45,680 nucleotides of DNA from an uncultured Bacteroidales bacterium (GCA_903929315.1 CAIYUC010000229.1:1-45680); one strand, 5' to 3'. Shown: positions 7,773 to 16,664, numbered from the stretch's first letter. The notes: generated by a model not told the origin, from the letters alone. Program-made: numbers and translations.

Positions 7773-8795
7773 TCACAATGGCCAACGACCCTGCATTTGC
7801 CGGTTTACCATCCATCCGGGATATTCGGATGCCAGGGCGCTGACATCATTGAGCTGCTGCATATCTTCAGGAGTCAGTTGCAAGTTAACCGATGCAATGT
7901 TGGAGGTAAGTTGTTGCAGGTTTCTTGCCCCGATAATGGTACTGGTAATAGCAGGTTGCTTTATTACCCAGTTAAGGGCCACGGTAGATGCCGGGACGTT
8001 ATGGCGCTGGCCAATTCCGGCCATCATATCGATAATGTCGTAGGCTTTTTGTTTGTTGACGGGAGGAAAATCGAATGAGTCGCGCCGGCTGTTGCCTGCC
8101 ACTTCGTTAGTACGGGTAAATTTTCCGGAAAGGAATCCTCCGGCCAGCGGGCTCCAGGGCATAATGCTCAGTCCTTCGTTCTGGGTTATTGGTATTATTT
8201 CGCGTTCGATGTCGCGTCCGGCTATGCTGTAATAGTTTTGTGAAGCCACAAATTTTGTCCATCCCATATTTTCGGCATAACTGTTTGCTTTCACCACCAT
8301 CCATGCGGAGTGGTTGCTTATGCCAATGTACCGCACCCTGCCGGAGCGCACAACATCTTCCAGCCCCCGCATGGTTTCTTCAATAGATGTAACCGGGTCT
8401 ACTCCATGGATGTAAAGAAGATCGATATGTGAAAGCCGAAGCCGCTGGAGGCTGTCGTTCACCGAGTCGATGATGTGCAACCGCGAGAGCCCCACCTGAT
8501 TTGCCCCCTGCCCCATACGTACCCTTACCTTGGTGGCAATCACCACCTCCTGATGCGGGATTCCCAGTTTTTTCAATGCTTCCCCCAGCATTGTTTCCGA
8601 TAGTCCTTCGGAATAAGCATTGGCCGTGTCAATAAAATTAATTCCACTATCCAAAGAGGTTTTTACGATTTGATTCACTTCGTCCTGGGGCACATGTCCA
8701 ATGTTTTGCCAATAACCTTTTCCTCCGAATGTCATGGTTCCTAAACAAAGCTCCGATACCAATATGCCTGTTTTTCCAAGTGGATTGTATTTCAT
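7773..8795 (-). CDS. Aldo/keto reductase
   Basis: A 340-residue NAD(P)H-dependent oxidoreductase with a TIM-barrel fold. The catalytic tetrad is visible: Asp56 and Tyr61 in D-T-A-N-A-Y, Lys89 in I-A-T-K-V and His130 in L-L-Y-I-H-G-V-D. The start M-K-Y-N-P-L-G-K-T-G is the usual opening of the YajO/Tas-like (AKR11-13) branch. The substrate is unknown; members reduce a range of aldehydes and ketones. The gene stands alone, has a TAGATTTG box just upstream, and is flanked on both sides by inverted copies of the ATCACCA heptamer. Its third positions look more GC-rich than in the neighbours, which could hint at transfer, but this is only an impression. Confidence 0.9.
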   Translation of the reverse strand: MKYNPLGKTGILVSELCLGTMTFGGKGYWQNIGHVPQDEVNQIVKTSLDSGINFIDTANAYSEGLSETMLGEALKKLGIPHQEVVIATKVRVRMGQGANQVGLSRLHIIDSVNDSLQRLRLSHIDLLYIHGVDPVTSIEETMRGLEDVVRSGRVRYIGISNHSAWMVVKANSYAENMGWTKFVASQNYYSIAGRDIEREIIPITQNEGLSIMPWSPLAGGFLSGKFTRTNEVAGNSRRDSFDFPPVNKQKAYDIIDMMAGIGQRHNVPASTVALNWVIKQPAITSTIIGARNLQQLTSNIASVNLQLTPEDMQQLNDVSALASEYPGWMVNRQMQGRWPL

Positions 8796-8818
8796 ATTTA
8801 CATTATTTATTAAGGATG

Positions 8819-8826
8819 CAAATCTA
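8819..8826 (-). promoter_or_regulatory. -7 box (TAGATTTG) of the aldo/keto reductase gene
   Basis: Read on the minus strand this matches TAnnTTTG 24 nt upstream of the start codon. No TTG lies at the expected distance, so only half of the promoter is supported. Confidence 0.4.
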
Positions 8827-8881
8827 CATTCTATTTTTTACTTCTTAATTGAGTAAAACAAATTAGCCTGAAGCTTGAATC

Positions 8882-8999
8882 GATTGGTGATTGGTGATCG
8901 GTAAGCATTGGATAACTACGAATAACAATGAATAACCATGAATAACTATGAAAAACCAAGAATAACAAGGTATAACAAGGAATAATCCTGAATCCCGAA
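8882..8999. repeat. Heptamer (GATTGGT) and decamer (GAATAACAAT) arrays
   Basis: This cluster fills much of the 346-bp gap 8796-9141, which has no gene. Three 7-bp GATTGGT/GATCGGT units at 8882-8902 are inverted copies of the ATCACCA unit at 7729-7756. Eight 10-bp units of the type GAATAACAAT follow in exact register at 8920-8999. The same decamer occurs again upstream of ispG (33193-33235). The rest of the gap (9000-9128) is AT-rich with no clear promoter match. Confidence 0.8.
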
Positions 9000-9128
9000 T
9001 AAATCTCACCAATTCCCTCCTTAACAAACTTTAACATTTAATTAGTCTCATTCTATTTAAATATGTTCTATTTTTACAGCCGATTATCTGCCTCGTAGAG
9101 TATGTATTTTATAAATCATTAATAATAT

Positions 9129-9133
9129 GGAGG
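9129..9133 (+). promoter_or_regulatory. Shine-Dalgarno GGAGG that fixes the start at 9142
   Basis: GGAGG ends 8 nt before the ATG at 9142. An in-frame ATG at 9127 overlaps this site and would add five residues in front of a proper signal peptide, so 9142 is preferred. Strong Shine-Dalgarno sites are uncommon in this window. Confidence 0.7.
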
Positions 9134-9141
9134 ATATAGCA

Positions 9142-9612
9142 ATGAAATTCAAGAGTTTATTTTTAACCGTTTTGGTTGTTACCGTATCAGGCTTATCATC
9201 ACTCAAAGCCCAGGAATGGTCGGCCGCACAAAAAGAAGTATGGAAAAATGTCAATGATTATTGGGCATTAATGGCCAAAGGTGATCTGAATGGCTTTTTC
9301 GAATATTTTCACACTGATTATATAGGATGGGATAATGGATCTACCCTGCCGTCAACCAAGGAAGAAATGAAAAAAATGTACACCTTTTTTTATTCCGGCG
9401 TAAAAGTCCCTTTTTATGAGATCAAACCGCTTGCCATCAAAGTGTATGGTGATTTTGCCTTTGCTGATTACAATTACGTCATGTTCATGGAAACTCCCGA
9501 TGGCAAGAAAAAAAGTGAAAAGGGCACCTGGACTGATATCCTGATGAAACAGGGCGCCAAATGGGTGATGATTGGTGATCATGGCGGAGCCACTGAGGAG
9601 AAAGCTCAATAA
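9142..9612 (+). CDS. Secreted SnoaL-like/DUF4440 (NTF2-fold) protein
   Basis: A 156-residue protein with an N-terminal signal peptide (M-K-F-K-S-L-F-L-T-V-L-V-V then S-L-K-A, cleavage before Q-E-W). The mature part has the NTF2-like/DUF4440 pattern: an N-terminal helix with W-x-x-x-x-x-Y-W-x-x-x-x-x-G-D-L-N-G-F-F-E-Y-F, the D-Y-I-G-W-D-N-G segment, and the final strands with W-T-D-I-L-x-K-Q-G-x-K-W-V-M-I-G-D-H-G. Such proteins act as small ligand-binding or enzyme-like domains in the periplasm; no specific function can be given. The gene is alone between two repeat-filled gaps. Confidence 0.75.
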   Translation: MKFKSLFLTVLVVTVSGLSSLKAQEWSAAQKEVWKNVNDYWALMAKGDLNGFFEYFHTDYIGWDNGSTLPSTKEEMKKMYTFFYSGVKVPFYEIKPLAIKVYGDFAFADYNYVMFMETPDGKKKSEKGTWTDILMKQGAKWVMIGDHGGATEEKAQ

Positions 9613-9625
9613 GCGTGATGATTTA

Positions 9626-9799
9626 ATTACGGATTACGGATTACGAATTACGAATTTTCAGGAATCCACCATTTGTCGCTCCACCGGTTCAGCTGTTAAC
9701 AGTCGGCAGTCAGCAATTCCTGGTCCCTATACTTTGAGCATCGAGCATCAAGTATCGAGCATCGAGTATCTATTATTTTTCCTTCCGTAATCCGTAATT
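9626..9799. repeat. Three heptamer arrays between two plus-strand genes
   Basis: Four ATTACGG/ATTACGA units (9626-9653), five GAGCATC/GAGTATC units (9736-9770) and two TCCGTAA units (9784-9797), the last being the inverted ATTACGG unit. The flanks CAGTCGGCAGTCAGC (about 9700) are of the same type. Together they fill most of the 242-bp gap. Confidence 0.8.
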
Positions 9800-9854
9800 A
9801 AACCGTTTGGCATAGCGTTTGCTTAATTAGTCCGCTTTAAAATAATTGAATAAA

Positions 9855-10835
9855 ATGGTAACCTGGGATAAATTCAAATGGATTTTTTTCTGTTTTCTGA
9901 TCCTTCATTTACCGGGTTGCTCCCAGGATCAAAACGAGAATCATAATCAAAACAAGGTTCAAAACATGAAAAATATGGAGTACAGGAAACTTACACCCGA
10001 AGAAACAAGGGTGATCGTGAATAAAGGCACGGAAGCGCCATTTACGGGAAAGTATGAAAAGTACGATGAAAAGGGCGTTTATGTGTGCAAGCGTTGTGGC
10101 ACTCCTCTATTCAGGTCCAATGATAAATTTGATGCCCATTGCGGCTGGCCAAGTTTTGACGATGCCATTTCTGGCGCCATAAAACGGATACCTGATGCGG
10201 ATGGTATGCGGACGGAGATCGAATGCGCCAAATGTGGCGCCCATCTCGGACATGTCTTCCTGGGAGAAGGATTTACTCCGAAAGATACCCGTTATTGCGT
10301 AAATTCCATTTCCATGGATTTTGACCCTGCCGTAAAAGCTGATCCAATCAAAAAGACAGATACTGCGATTTTTTCAGGAGGCTGTTTCTGGGGTGTGGAA
10401 TATTTTTTGAAAAAGGCCAAAGGCGTGATCTCTGCGGAAGTCGGTTACACCGGGGGTCATAAAGATCATCCGACATACCAGGAAGTCTGTTCGGGTACCA
10501 CGGGCCACCTTGAATCTATCGAGGTCGTTTTTGATCCGGGGAAAACCTCCTATGAGGAACTTACAAGGTTGTTCTTTGAGATCCATGATCCGACGGAGTG
10601 GAACCACCAGGGGCCGGATGAGGGCGAACAATACCGTTCGGCAATCTTTTATCTAAACGACGATCAAAAACAAACAGCCGAAAAACTGATAAAGCTGCTA
10701 AAGGAAAAAGGATACAATGTTGTAACTGAAGTTCGAAAGGCCACTAAATTCTGGGAAGCAGAGGATTACCACCAGGACTATTATAAGAAAAATGGCCATG
10801 CGCCATATTGCCACGGGTATGTCAGGAGGTTTTGA
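9855..10835 (+). CDS. msrBA: Bifunctional methionine sulfoxide reductase MsrB-MsrA lipoprotein
   Basis: A 326-residue fusion that reduces both methionine sulfoxide stereoisomers in proteins. It starts with a lipoprotein signal (hydrophobic core then L-P-G-C, Cys22), so it is probably a membrane-anchored periplasmic repair enzyme. The MsrB domain (about 40-160) has zinc cysteines 78, 81, 124 and 127 and the catalytic cysteine in R-Y-C-V-N-S (148). The MsrA domain (about 168-320) has G-G-C-F-W-G with catalytic Cys177 and a C-terminal Y-C-H-G-Y cysteine for thiol exchange. The order MsrB then MsrA is the reverse of the commoner MsrA-MsrB fusion. ATG at 9855 is preferred over TTG at 9846. Its 3' end overlaps the convergent tsaB by 14 bp. 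Confidence 0.93.
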   Translation: MVTWDKFKWIFFCFLILHLPGCSQDQNENHNQNKVQNMKNMEYRKLTPEETRVIVNKGTEAPFTGKYEKYDEKGVYVCKRCGTPLFRSNDKFDAHCGWPSFDDAISGAIKRIPDADGMRTEIECAKCGAHLGHVFLGEGFTPKDTRYCVNSISMDFDPAVKADPIKKTDTAIFSGGCFWGVEYFLKKAKGVISAEVGYTGGHKDHPTYQEVCSGTTGHLESIEVVFDPGKTSYEELTRLFFEIHDPTEWNHQGPDEGEQYRSAIFYLNDDQKQTAEKLIKLLKEKGYNVVTEVRKATKFWEAEDYHQDYYKKNGHAPYCHGYVRRF

Positions 10836-11547
10836 AATTCAGTCCTTTGACATTCGGTTTTCCGGCAATAAAATCCTTCAGGTAAAAGGGTTCGAAATAC
10901 GCCAGGTCTTCAAATTCTTTTCTAACATATCTATCTTCCGCGAGAGTAACCATATATTGTGCCGAGGCATTGAATTCATCAATAAAAATAGCATTTTCCT
11001 GTGATTTCAATACCTCACGGCATTTCGGGGTTCCATCTCCTCCGAAAATAATGGTATGACCTGCCAGGATATCCGAAAAAGAATCTTCCCAAATGATCTC
11101 TGCGCATGTTTCACGGATTTCATTGCCGTTGAAATCATAAAGAGCATAATAAACTTCCATCCGCCTGGCATCGATCATAGGACAGAAGAGAATCATGTTA
11201 TCCCATGCTGATTGCCGGATGCCTGATGCCATAGCCTGCAATGTAGGGACAGCTATCAATGGTTTATCCAATGCATAGCACAAACCTTTTGCCGTTGCAA
11301 CGCCAATCCTTAACCCTGTATAAGAACCCGGGCCCTCGCTGACTGCAATGGCATCAATGGCTGAAAGATCCAGGTTTGAAGATTTTAGTACCTCGTCGAT
11401 GAATCGTGTGATAACCGTAGCATGGATGTTCCTGATGGTGGATTCCCTCAATGACAGCAACTGCCCGTCACCGGCCAGTGCTATGGAGCATACATTTGTG
11501 GCGGTTTCGATATGTAAAATAAAAGACATGGAGTCGCGACCGGTCAT
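10822..11547 (-). CDS. tsaB: tRNA threonylcarbamoyladenosine biosynthesis protein TsaB
   Basis: A 241-residue ASKHA-fold protein that partners TsaD and TsaE in making the t6A modification at position 37 of ANN-decoding tRNAs. Typical motifs are L-H-I-E-T-A-T near the start and S-E-G-P-G-S-Y-T-G-L-R-I-G in the first third, then P-T-L-Q-A-M-A and P-M-I-D-A-R-R-M-E-V-Y. The start overlaps the stop of the upstream macA-like gene in an ATGA, suggesting translational coupling; M-S-F-I-L-H-I-E at 11529 is an alternative start. The loop A-S-G-I-R-Q-S-A between two conserved segments is encoded by three heptamer units. The 3' end overlaps msrBA convergently. Confidence 0.92.
   Translation of the reverse strand: MTGRDSMSFILHIETATNVCSIALAGDGQLLSLRESTIRNIHATVITRFIDEVLKSSNLDLSAIDAIAVSEGPGSYTGLRIGVATAKGLCYALDKPLIAVPTLQAMASGIRQSAWDNMILFCPMIDARRMEVYYALYDFNGNEIRETCAEIIWEDSFSDILAGHTIIFGGDGTPKCREVLKSQENAIFIDEFNASAQYMVTLAEDRYVRKEFEDLAYFEPFYLKDFIAGKPNVKGLNFKTS
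11213..11233. repeat. In-frame TGCCTGA heptamer array inside tsaB
   Basis: Three 7-bp units TGCCGGA/TGCCTGA/TGCCATA (21 bp). On the coding strand they read GGCATCA/GGCATCC-like, the same unit as the array in the GT9 gene at 43198-43267, and both encode an S-G-I-R segment. Confidence 0.6.
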
Positions 11548-12920
11548 TCCTTGGTGAAGAGATCCATCTTATCAACCTTGATAACCTTGTCGCCTTCCTT
11601 CAGCAGTTTAGATACAGCCGAATAGGGTCCGACAATGATTTCCTGGCCTTCTTTCAGCCCGGATAATATCCGGATGTAGGTATTATCCTGGATCCCTGTT
11701 TTAACATTGACTTTCTTTGCAGTACCATTCTCAAAAAGGAATACGCATTCCTGGAGTTCGGCCGCTTTTTTAGAAGAGGCCACAAACTCATGGTCATTAT
11801 CACCACCTGATGGTTTCTGCTTTTTCTTGGCATTCATTTTATCGAGGGTATCTTTGGTTGCTCTTGTAGTTACAGCCTGAATAGGCAGGGTCAAGGCATC
11901 CTTCGCTGTTTCCGTCTGGATTTCAACGGTTGCAGACATACCCGGACGGAAAGGTGAATAATTCGGGATCTTCGGATTCAGAAGATCTGCATAAGAATCT
12001 TTTACAAGATGGATCTTCACATTGAAATTGGTCACCTGGTCAACGCTGACACCTGTCGTATTGGCAGATGTCGCCATTTCTGTTACCACACCTTTAAATT
12101 TACGGTTGAGGTAAGCATCTACTTCCACCAACGCCGTATCGCCCATACTTACACGGACGATATCGTTTTCATTTACTTCTACCTGTGCTTCCATTTCATT
12201 GAGGTTGGCGATACGCATGATCTCGGTGCCACTGGAGAACTGTGAAGCACCGGTGACCCGCTCTCCTTTTTCAACACTTAATTTGGAAACCGTACCATTG
12301 CTCGGGGAGAAAATAGCAGTTCGTGTCAGGTCTTCCCTGGCTCTTTTCAAACCTGCTTCAGAACTCTTCACCATAAATTCCCCGGCTTTGATATCCTGTT
12401 CGGCTGCATCAACCTGGGCTTTAGCCACATCGAATGCAGATTTTGACTGGTCAAATTCAGCCTGGGAAATGACATTCTGCTTGAATAATTTTTCCTGCCG
12501 TTCATAATTCAATCGTGCGTTTTCAAATTGTGCTTTCATCTGGGAAAGCCGTGCACGGGCATTGGCAGTATTCGCCTGCTGGGAGTTCAATGATGCGACA
12601 CTCTGGTCATAGGCGGAAATGTAAATTTCAGGATCGATCTTGGCCAGCAGATCCCCTGATTTGACCTCATCACCTTCCTTGACATATAACTCCACGACTT
12701 CTCCGGAAATATAAGGACTGATCTTTATATCTTTCTCAGGCTGGATTTTTCCATTTGCAGAAACAGTTTGGATGATGGTCCTTTTTGTGACCTTTTCCGT
12801 GGTCACTTTTATCCCTTCATTCCGTTTGCCTTTGAAAATTGCAATAACGACAATGATAATGACGATCACTATGCTCCCGATAATGATCCAATTCCGTTTT
12901 TTCGATTTCTTTGAGGTCAT
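11544..12920 (-). CDS. Efflux periplasmic adaptor (MacA/HlyD-like membrane fusion protein)
   Basis: A 458-residue membrane fusion protein. Residues 10-30 form one N-terminal transmembrane anchor (I-I-G-S-I-V-I-V-I-I-I-V-V-I-A-I). The biotinyl-lipoyl half motif with G-K-I-Q-P and S-G-E-V-V-E-L-Y-V-K-E-G-D-E-V-K-S-G-D-L-L-A follows at about 55-95. A long alpha-helical hairpin lies at about 95-205, then beta-barrel and membrane-proximal domains. It bridges an inner-membrane ABC (MacB-type) permease and TolC. The tolC gene is immediately upstream (18 nt gap), but the ATP-binding/permease genes usually found next to it are absent; tsaB takes that place. Confidence 0.87.
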   Translation of the reverse strand: MTSKKSKKRNWIIIGSIVIVIIIVVIAIFKGKRNEGIKVTTEKVTKRTIIQTVSANGKIQPEKDIKISPYISGEVVELYVKEGDEVKSGDLLAKIDPEIYISAYDQSVASLNSQQANTANARARLSQMKAQFENARLNYERQEKLFKQNVISQAEFDQSKSAFDVAKAQVDAAEQDIKAGEFMVKSSEAGLKRAREDLTRTAIFSPSNGTVSKLSVEKGERVTGASQFSSGTEIMRIANLNEMEAQVEVNENDIVRVSMGDTALVEVDAYLNRKFKGVVTEMATSANTTGVSVDQVTNFNVKIHLVKDSYADLLNPKIPNYSPFRPGMSATVEIQTETAKDALTLPIQAVTTRATKDTLDKMNAKKKQKPSGGDNDHEFVASSKKAAELQECVFLFENGTAKKVNVKTGIQDNTYIRILSGLKEGQEIIVGPYSAVSKLLKEGDKVIKVDKMDLFTKE

Positions 12921-12938
12921 GGAGAGGTGGAAATTATT

Positions 12939-14390
12939 TTATTGGTTAATGCTGATGGGTTTACCCATATAGAAATTAAGAATGGTAGTTTTGAAAATAA
13001 AATCATATTTAGCCTGTAACAAGTCCGATTGTGATTTGATGAGGTCCTTTTTGCTGTTATTAAAATCAAACGAAGTTAACATTCCCACATCAAATTTCTC
13101 CTGTGTATATTTGAATGATTCCTGCTGGGCCTCTACCTGTATCACTGAGGAATTATATTTCTTTAATGAAGCTACAGCATCAGCATAAGCTTGTTCGATG
13201 CTTTTAAGAAGATCTCTCTTTTGGATGTCGAGATTGACTTCTGCCTTGTCTCTTTGTATTTTTGCCTGTGCAATTGCGGTACGACCCTGCCAGCCATTAA
13301 AAATAGGAATGCGCAGGTTGAACCCAAGAGATTTGTAATCGTTTGAAGAGATCTGATCGGAAAACGACTTCACGCGGTACGGATAATTTACATAGGGGGC
13401 CATAACAATCTCATGCGTTGTTTGCGTATATCCGACTGGATAATAAGTAGTATCGGGGGGTAGATTGGGATTTATCTCCTTCGATGCTCCGGAATAACCT
13501 GTTCCCCAGGAAGCGCCGACACTTAGTGTAGGTGATATCGAACCTCTTGCGATGGCAAGGTTCTTTTCATAACTTTTGACCCTTAGTTCGGCAGCTTTGA
13601 TCTCCGGTCTGTTCATTACTGCATAGGCAAACATCTGGTCGGGGGTAAAAAGTTCCTTTGGCGCTTCAACCGATTTCAAAGCAGGTTTTTCGATAACAAA
13701 ATCCTTTGCAACGGGAAGATCAATCAATTGCTGCAATGAAAGGCTGGAAATATTCAGGATGTTTTCTGCCGAGACCACGGCAAGCTCTTCAGTTGCAGCC
13801 TCTGCCTGAATGTTCAGTAAATCCCCTTTGGCGGAAGAACCGGCTTCAACTCTTTTTCCGATCCTTGAAACCTGGTCTTGTGTGACCGTTATTTGTGCAC
13901 GGGCTACCTCAAGTAATTCGGCATTCAGCAATATATCCAGGTAATAACCGGCTACTGCGAGGGAGATATTGTTCCGTAACACGTCAAGATCATAGTTACT
14001 TGCCAGGATATTGATCCGGTTTTGCTTTACCGTGTTTAATTTTGTAAACCCGTTGAAAAGGGTCATACTCGTTGCAATATAAAAGTTGTCAGAGCGTACC
14101 GTTGTCGTTGCAAAGGTATTTGTGTAAAGGTCGATCGTCTGACCAAAGTTCCAGGTATTGGTTCCACTGGCGTTAAGATCCGGCAACATGCTGAGAGCGC
14201 TTTGCAATAGTTGTTTTTTGTTCGTCTCTACGGTCAATACCTGGTTCTTGATATCGAGGTTATTGGTAAGAGCCCAATTGATACAGTCTTCGAGTGTCCA
14301 GATTTTTTGTCCGACAGATGCAGTTATGGTACATAGTAAAAGGAACAGCATCAGTATTCTTCTGTATGCTTTAATATCTTTGTTGTACAT
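12939..14390 (-). CDS. TolC-family outer membrane efflux protein
   Basis: A 483-residue outer membrane channel subunit, the usual TolC-family length. It has a signal peptide (about residues 10-27, ending S-V-G-Q), then W-T-L-E-D-C-I-N-W-A-L-T-N-N-L-D-I, the characteristic opening of OEP repeats in Bacteroidota. Two repeated OEP halves with long helices follow (A-x-x-Q-R-D-K-A-E-V-N-L in the second). It is the first gene of a tolC-macA-tsaB operon on the minus strand and has a TAATTTTG promoter box upstream. It probably works with the adaptor encoded directly downstream. Confidence 0.88.
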   Translation of the reverse strand: MYNKDIKAYRRILMLFLLLCTITASVGQKIWTLEDCINWALTNNLDIKNQVLTVETNKKQLLQSALSMLPDLNASGTNTWNFGQTIDLYTNTFATTTVRSDNFYIATSMTLFNGFTKLNTVKQNRINILASNYDLDVLRNNISLAVAGYYLDILLNAELLEVARAQITVTQDQVSRIGKRVEAGSSAKGDLLNIQAEAATEELAVVSAENILNISSLSLQQLIDLPVAKDFVIEKPALKSVEAPKELFTPDQMFAYAVMNRPEIKAAELRVKSYEKNLAIARGSISPTLSVGASWGTGYSGASKEINPNLPPDTTYYPVGYTQTTHEIVMAPYVNYPYRVKSFSDQISSNDYKSLGFNLRIPIFNGWQGRTAIAQAKIQRDKAEVNLDIQKRDLLKSIEQAYADAVASLKKYNSSVIQVEAQQESFKYTQEKFDVGMLTSFDFNNSKKDLIKSQSDLLQAKYDFIFKTTILNFYMGKPISINQ

Positions 14391-14456
14391 GAAATGAATA
14401 GTTAAAATATCATGAAAAGGATGATGATTTTGAAAAACCCTTATTTATGAAGCGTT

Positions 14457-14490
14457 CAAAATTAGACAATTTTACAAAGATTCAGATCAA
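14457..14490 (-). promoter_or_regulatory. Bacteroidota-type promoter of the tolC-macA-tsaB operon
   Basis: On the minus strand TAATTTTG (14464-14457) matches TAnnTTTG, with TTG (14490-14488) 23 nt upstream. The tolC start codon lies about 67 nt downstream. Confidence 0.5.
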
Positions 14491-14579
14491 TAAGGAAAAA
14501 TTTAACACATCCGTCACAAAAGTACACTCTTATCAGACGCTAAAAAGTTATCTTCGTTACATACGATTCCAATTCTTTT

Positions 14580-14587
14580 TATCTTTG
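14580..14587 (+). promoter_or_regulatory. -7 box (TATCTTTG) of the small lipoprotein gene
   Basis: This matches TAnnTTTG 29 nt upstream of the ATG at 14617. No TTG was found at 17-23 nt, so the upstream half is not supported. Confidence 0.4.
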
Positions 14588-14616
14588 TGCCTGATTATCA
14601 TTAAAAATGCAAAAAA

Positions 14617-14979
14617 ATGAAAAAAACTATTGTAGTATTATTTTCTCTCGCTTTTTTAAGCACAATGGTATTTTTTCCTTCATGTAACAGTAAAGACGCT
14701 ACAACGGGCAACCTACATTTAACGGTTATTGACTCAGTGGGAACTCCTTTATCTTCCATAATGGCCGCTATTTCAACCAGCAGGCAGAATGAGGTCGAGG
14801 GTACTTACAGTAACACCGGGTGGACCGATGCCTCAGGCTATGTTACATTCATTAACCTGCCTCCCGGCTATTACTGGTACGGAGTTCCCGGATGGAAAAA
14901 TTTCGGCGCCGTACAAGTATATGCAGGCCTCGATCAGTATGTCGTTTTAATGTTGAACGTCCCGTACCATCATCCCTAA
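14617..14979 (+). CDS. Small lipoprotein with a carboxypeptidase-regulatory-like domain
   Basis: A 120-residue protein with a lipoprotein signal peptide ending F-F-P-S-C (Cys23). The mature part reads G-N-L-H-L-T-V-I-D-S-V-G-T-P-L, then T-D-A-S-G-Y-V-T-F-I-N-L-P-P-G-Y-Y-W-Y-G-V, the pattern of a transthyretin-like/carboxypeptidase regulatory beta-sandwich. Such domains are common in surface proteins of Bacteroidota. No specific function can be assigned. It lies 66 bp before atpB, but it has its own -7 box and so does atpB, so they may be transcribed separately. Confidence 0.65.
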   Translation: MKKTIVVLFSLAFLSTMVFFPSCNSKDATTGNLHLTVIDSVGTPLSSIMAAISTSRQNEVEGTYSNTGWTDASGYVTFINLPPGYYWYGVPGWKNFGAVQVYAGLDQYVVLMLNVPYHHP

Positions 14980-14991
14980 GAAATAATTTCA

Positions 14992-14999
14992 TACTTTTG
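14992..14999 (+). promoter_or_regulatory. -7 box (TACTTTTG) upstream of the ATP synthase genes
   Basis: This matches TAnnTTTG 46 nt upstream of the preferred atpB ATG at 15046. No TTG is present at the usual distance, so this is a partial match. Confidence 0.4.
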
Positions 15000-15045
15000 C
15001 ACCACTTTTTTTTTGAGTAATAAAAATTCGCTAACCGAATCCCGC

Positions 15046-16189
15046 ATGCACGGTCGCAGAAATCTTGTAAAATACTTGTTTATTGCTTTCTTTTTCCTTT
15101 CATATCAGTTGGTATTTCCAAAGGTGCAGGAGGGGACTAATCTTATCCCTACCGATACTGCGAATGAAAAGCAAAGGGAAAATAAAACAGCAGGATCTTC
15201 AAAATTTGATGCAGGTAAAATGATCCTGGAGCATGTCACAGATACACACGATTGGCATATTTTCACTTTGGGTACAACGAATATCACGATTCCTCTTCCG
15301 GTTATTTTCATTTATGATGGGCAGATCTATTCATTTTGGAGCAGTAAATTCCATAACTCCAGCCATGCATACAAAGGCTTCTCGATCGCTGAAGAAGGTC
15401 CCGGCAAAGGGAAAATCGTCAAACTGAAGACAGACAAAATGGGAGGAACAAATCCGGCTGTTTATGATTTTTCAATCACGAAGACCGTTTTTGCAATATT
15501 ATTCAGCAGCATCGTTTTGATCATTATTTTCATGACGGTAGCCAATGCATACCGGAGTAATAAGGGCCAGGCGCCAAAGGGATTACAGAATGCAATGGAA
15601 CCGCTAATACTGTTTGTCCGTGACGATGTTGCAAAAAGCTCTATAGGGGAAAAGAGATACGAAAAATATGTTCCCTATCTTCTGACGATCTTCTTCTTTA
15701 TCTTATTCAATAATTTGATCGGGATCATCCCGATTTTCCCCGGAGGAGCAAATGTTACGGGAAATATTGCCGTTACGGGTGTGATGGCTGCATGTACCCT
15801 GATCATTACCACTTTTAGTGGTAACAGGCATTACTGGGTGGATATTATCAATACTCCCGGCGTTCCGTGGTGGTTGAAGATCCCCGTTCCCCTGATGCCC
15901 GTTGTGGAGCTCCTCAGCGTGCTTACAAAACCATTTGTATTAATGATTCGACTTTTTGCAAATATGCTGGCCGGACATATCGTGGTCCTGAGCTTTATCA
16001 GCATTATATTTATTTTTGGCGCTATGGCCGCCTCTCTTGGTTATGGAGTTTCTATCGTTTCCCTGCTGTTCATGGTTTTTATGGATCTGCTCGAAGTGCT
16101 TATTGCACTCATCCAGGCATATGTCTTTACATTGTTATCGGCATTGTACTTTGGTCTGGCATCCGCCGAACCGGAACACCATAAGCAAT

Positions 16190-16191
<2 letters not shown>
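15046..16191 (+). CDS. atpB: ATP synthase F0 subunit a
   Basis: A 381-residue proton-channel subunit. After a signal peptide (L-V-K-Y-L-F-I-A-F-F-F-L-S-Y) there is an extracytoplasmic extension of about 120 residues with H-V-T-D-T-H-D-W-H-I and I-P-L-P-V-I, as usual in Bacteroidota. Five to six transmembrane segments follow. The essential arginine is in R-L-F-A-N-M-L-A-G-H (residue 302). A TTG at 15013 would extend the protein by 11 residues; ATG at 15046 puts the signal peptide at the N-terminus and is preferred. The stop codon lies in the first unit of a GAAGAAT array. First gene of atpBEFHAG; subunits beta and epsilon are not encoded here. Confidence 0.95.
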
Positions 16192-16540
<349 letters not shown>

Positions 16541-16591
16541 GAAATGGGGATTGCCTGAAAGGTTGACGGTTGGTCAGACAATCAGGCTTCA

Positions 16592-16637
16592 CAGCCTCCT
16601 TCCTGCTTTCTCTTCTTAGGAGAGGAATAAGGTGGGG
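16592..16637. other. Pyrimidine-rich then purine-rich spacer element between atpE and atpF
   Basis: CTCCTTCCTGC and TTCTCTTCTTA are followed by GGAGAGGAATAAGGTGGGGG. The arrangement resembles the GC hairpin elements at 133, 17757 and 37329 (C tract, short loop, G tract, GTGRGG). The stem here is weak. A role in mRNA processing or attenuation between atpE and atpF is a guess. Confidence 0.3.
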
Positions 16638-16664
16638 GAATTAAAAACATTAAAAATTTAACAT

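Noticed and set aside
8920-8999. Decamer array considered as a CRISPR array
   Set aside because: Units are 10 bp with no spacers, far shorter than CRISPR repeats, and no cas gene is present.
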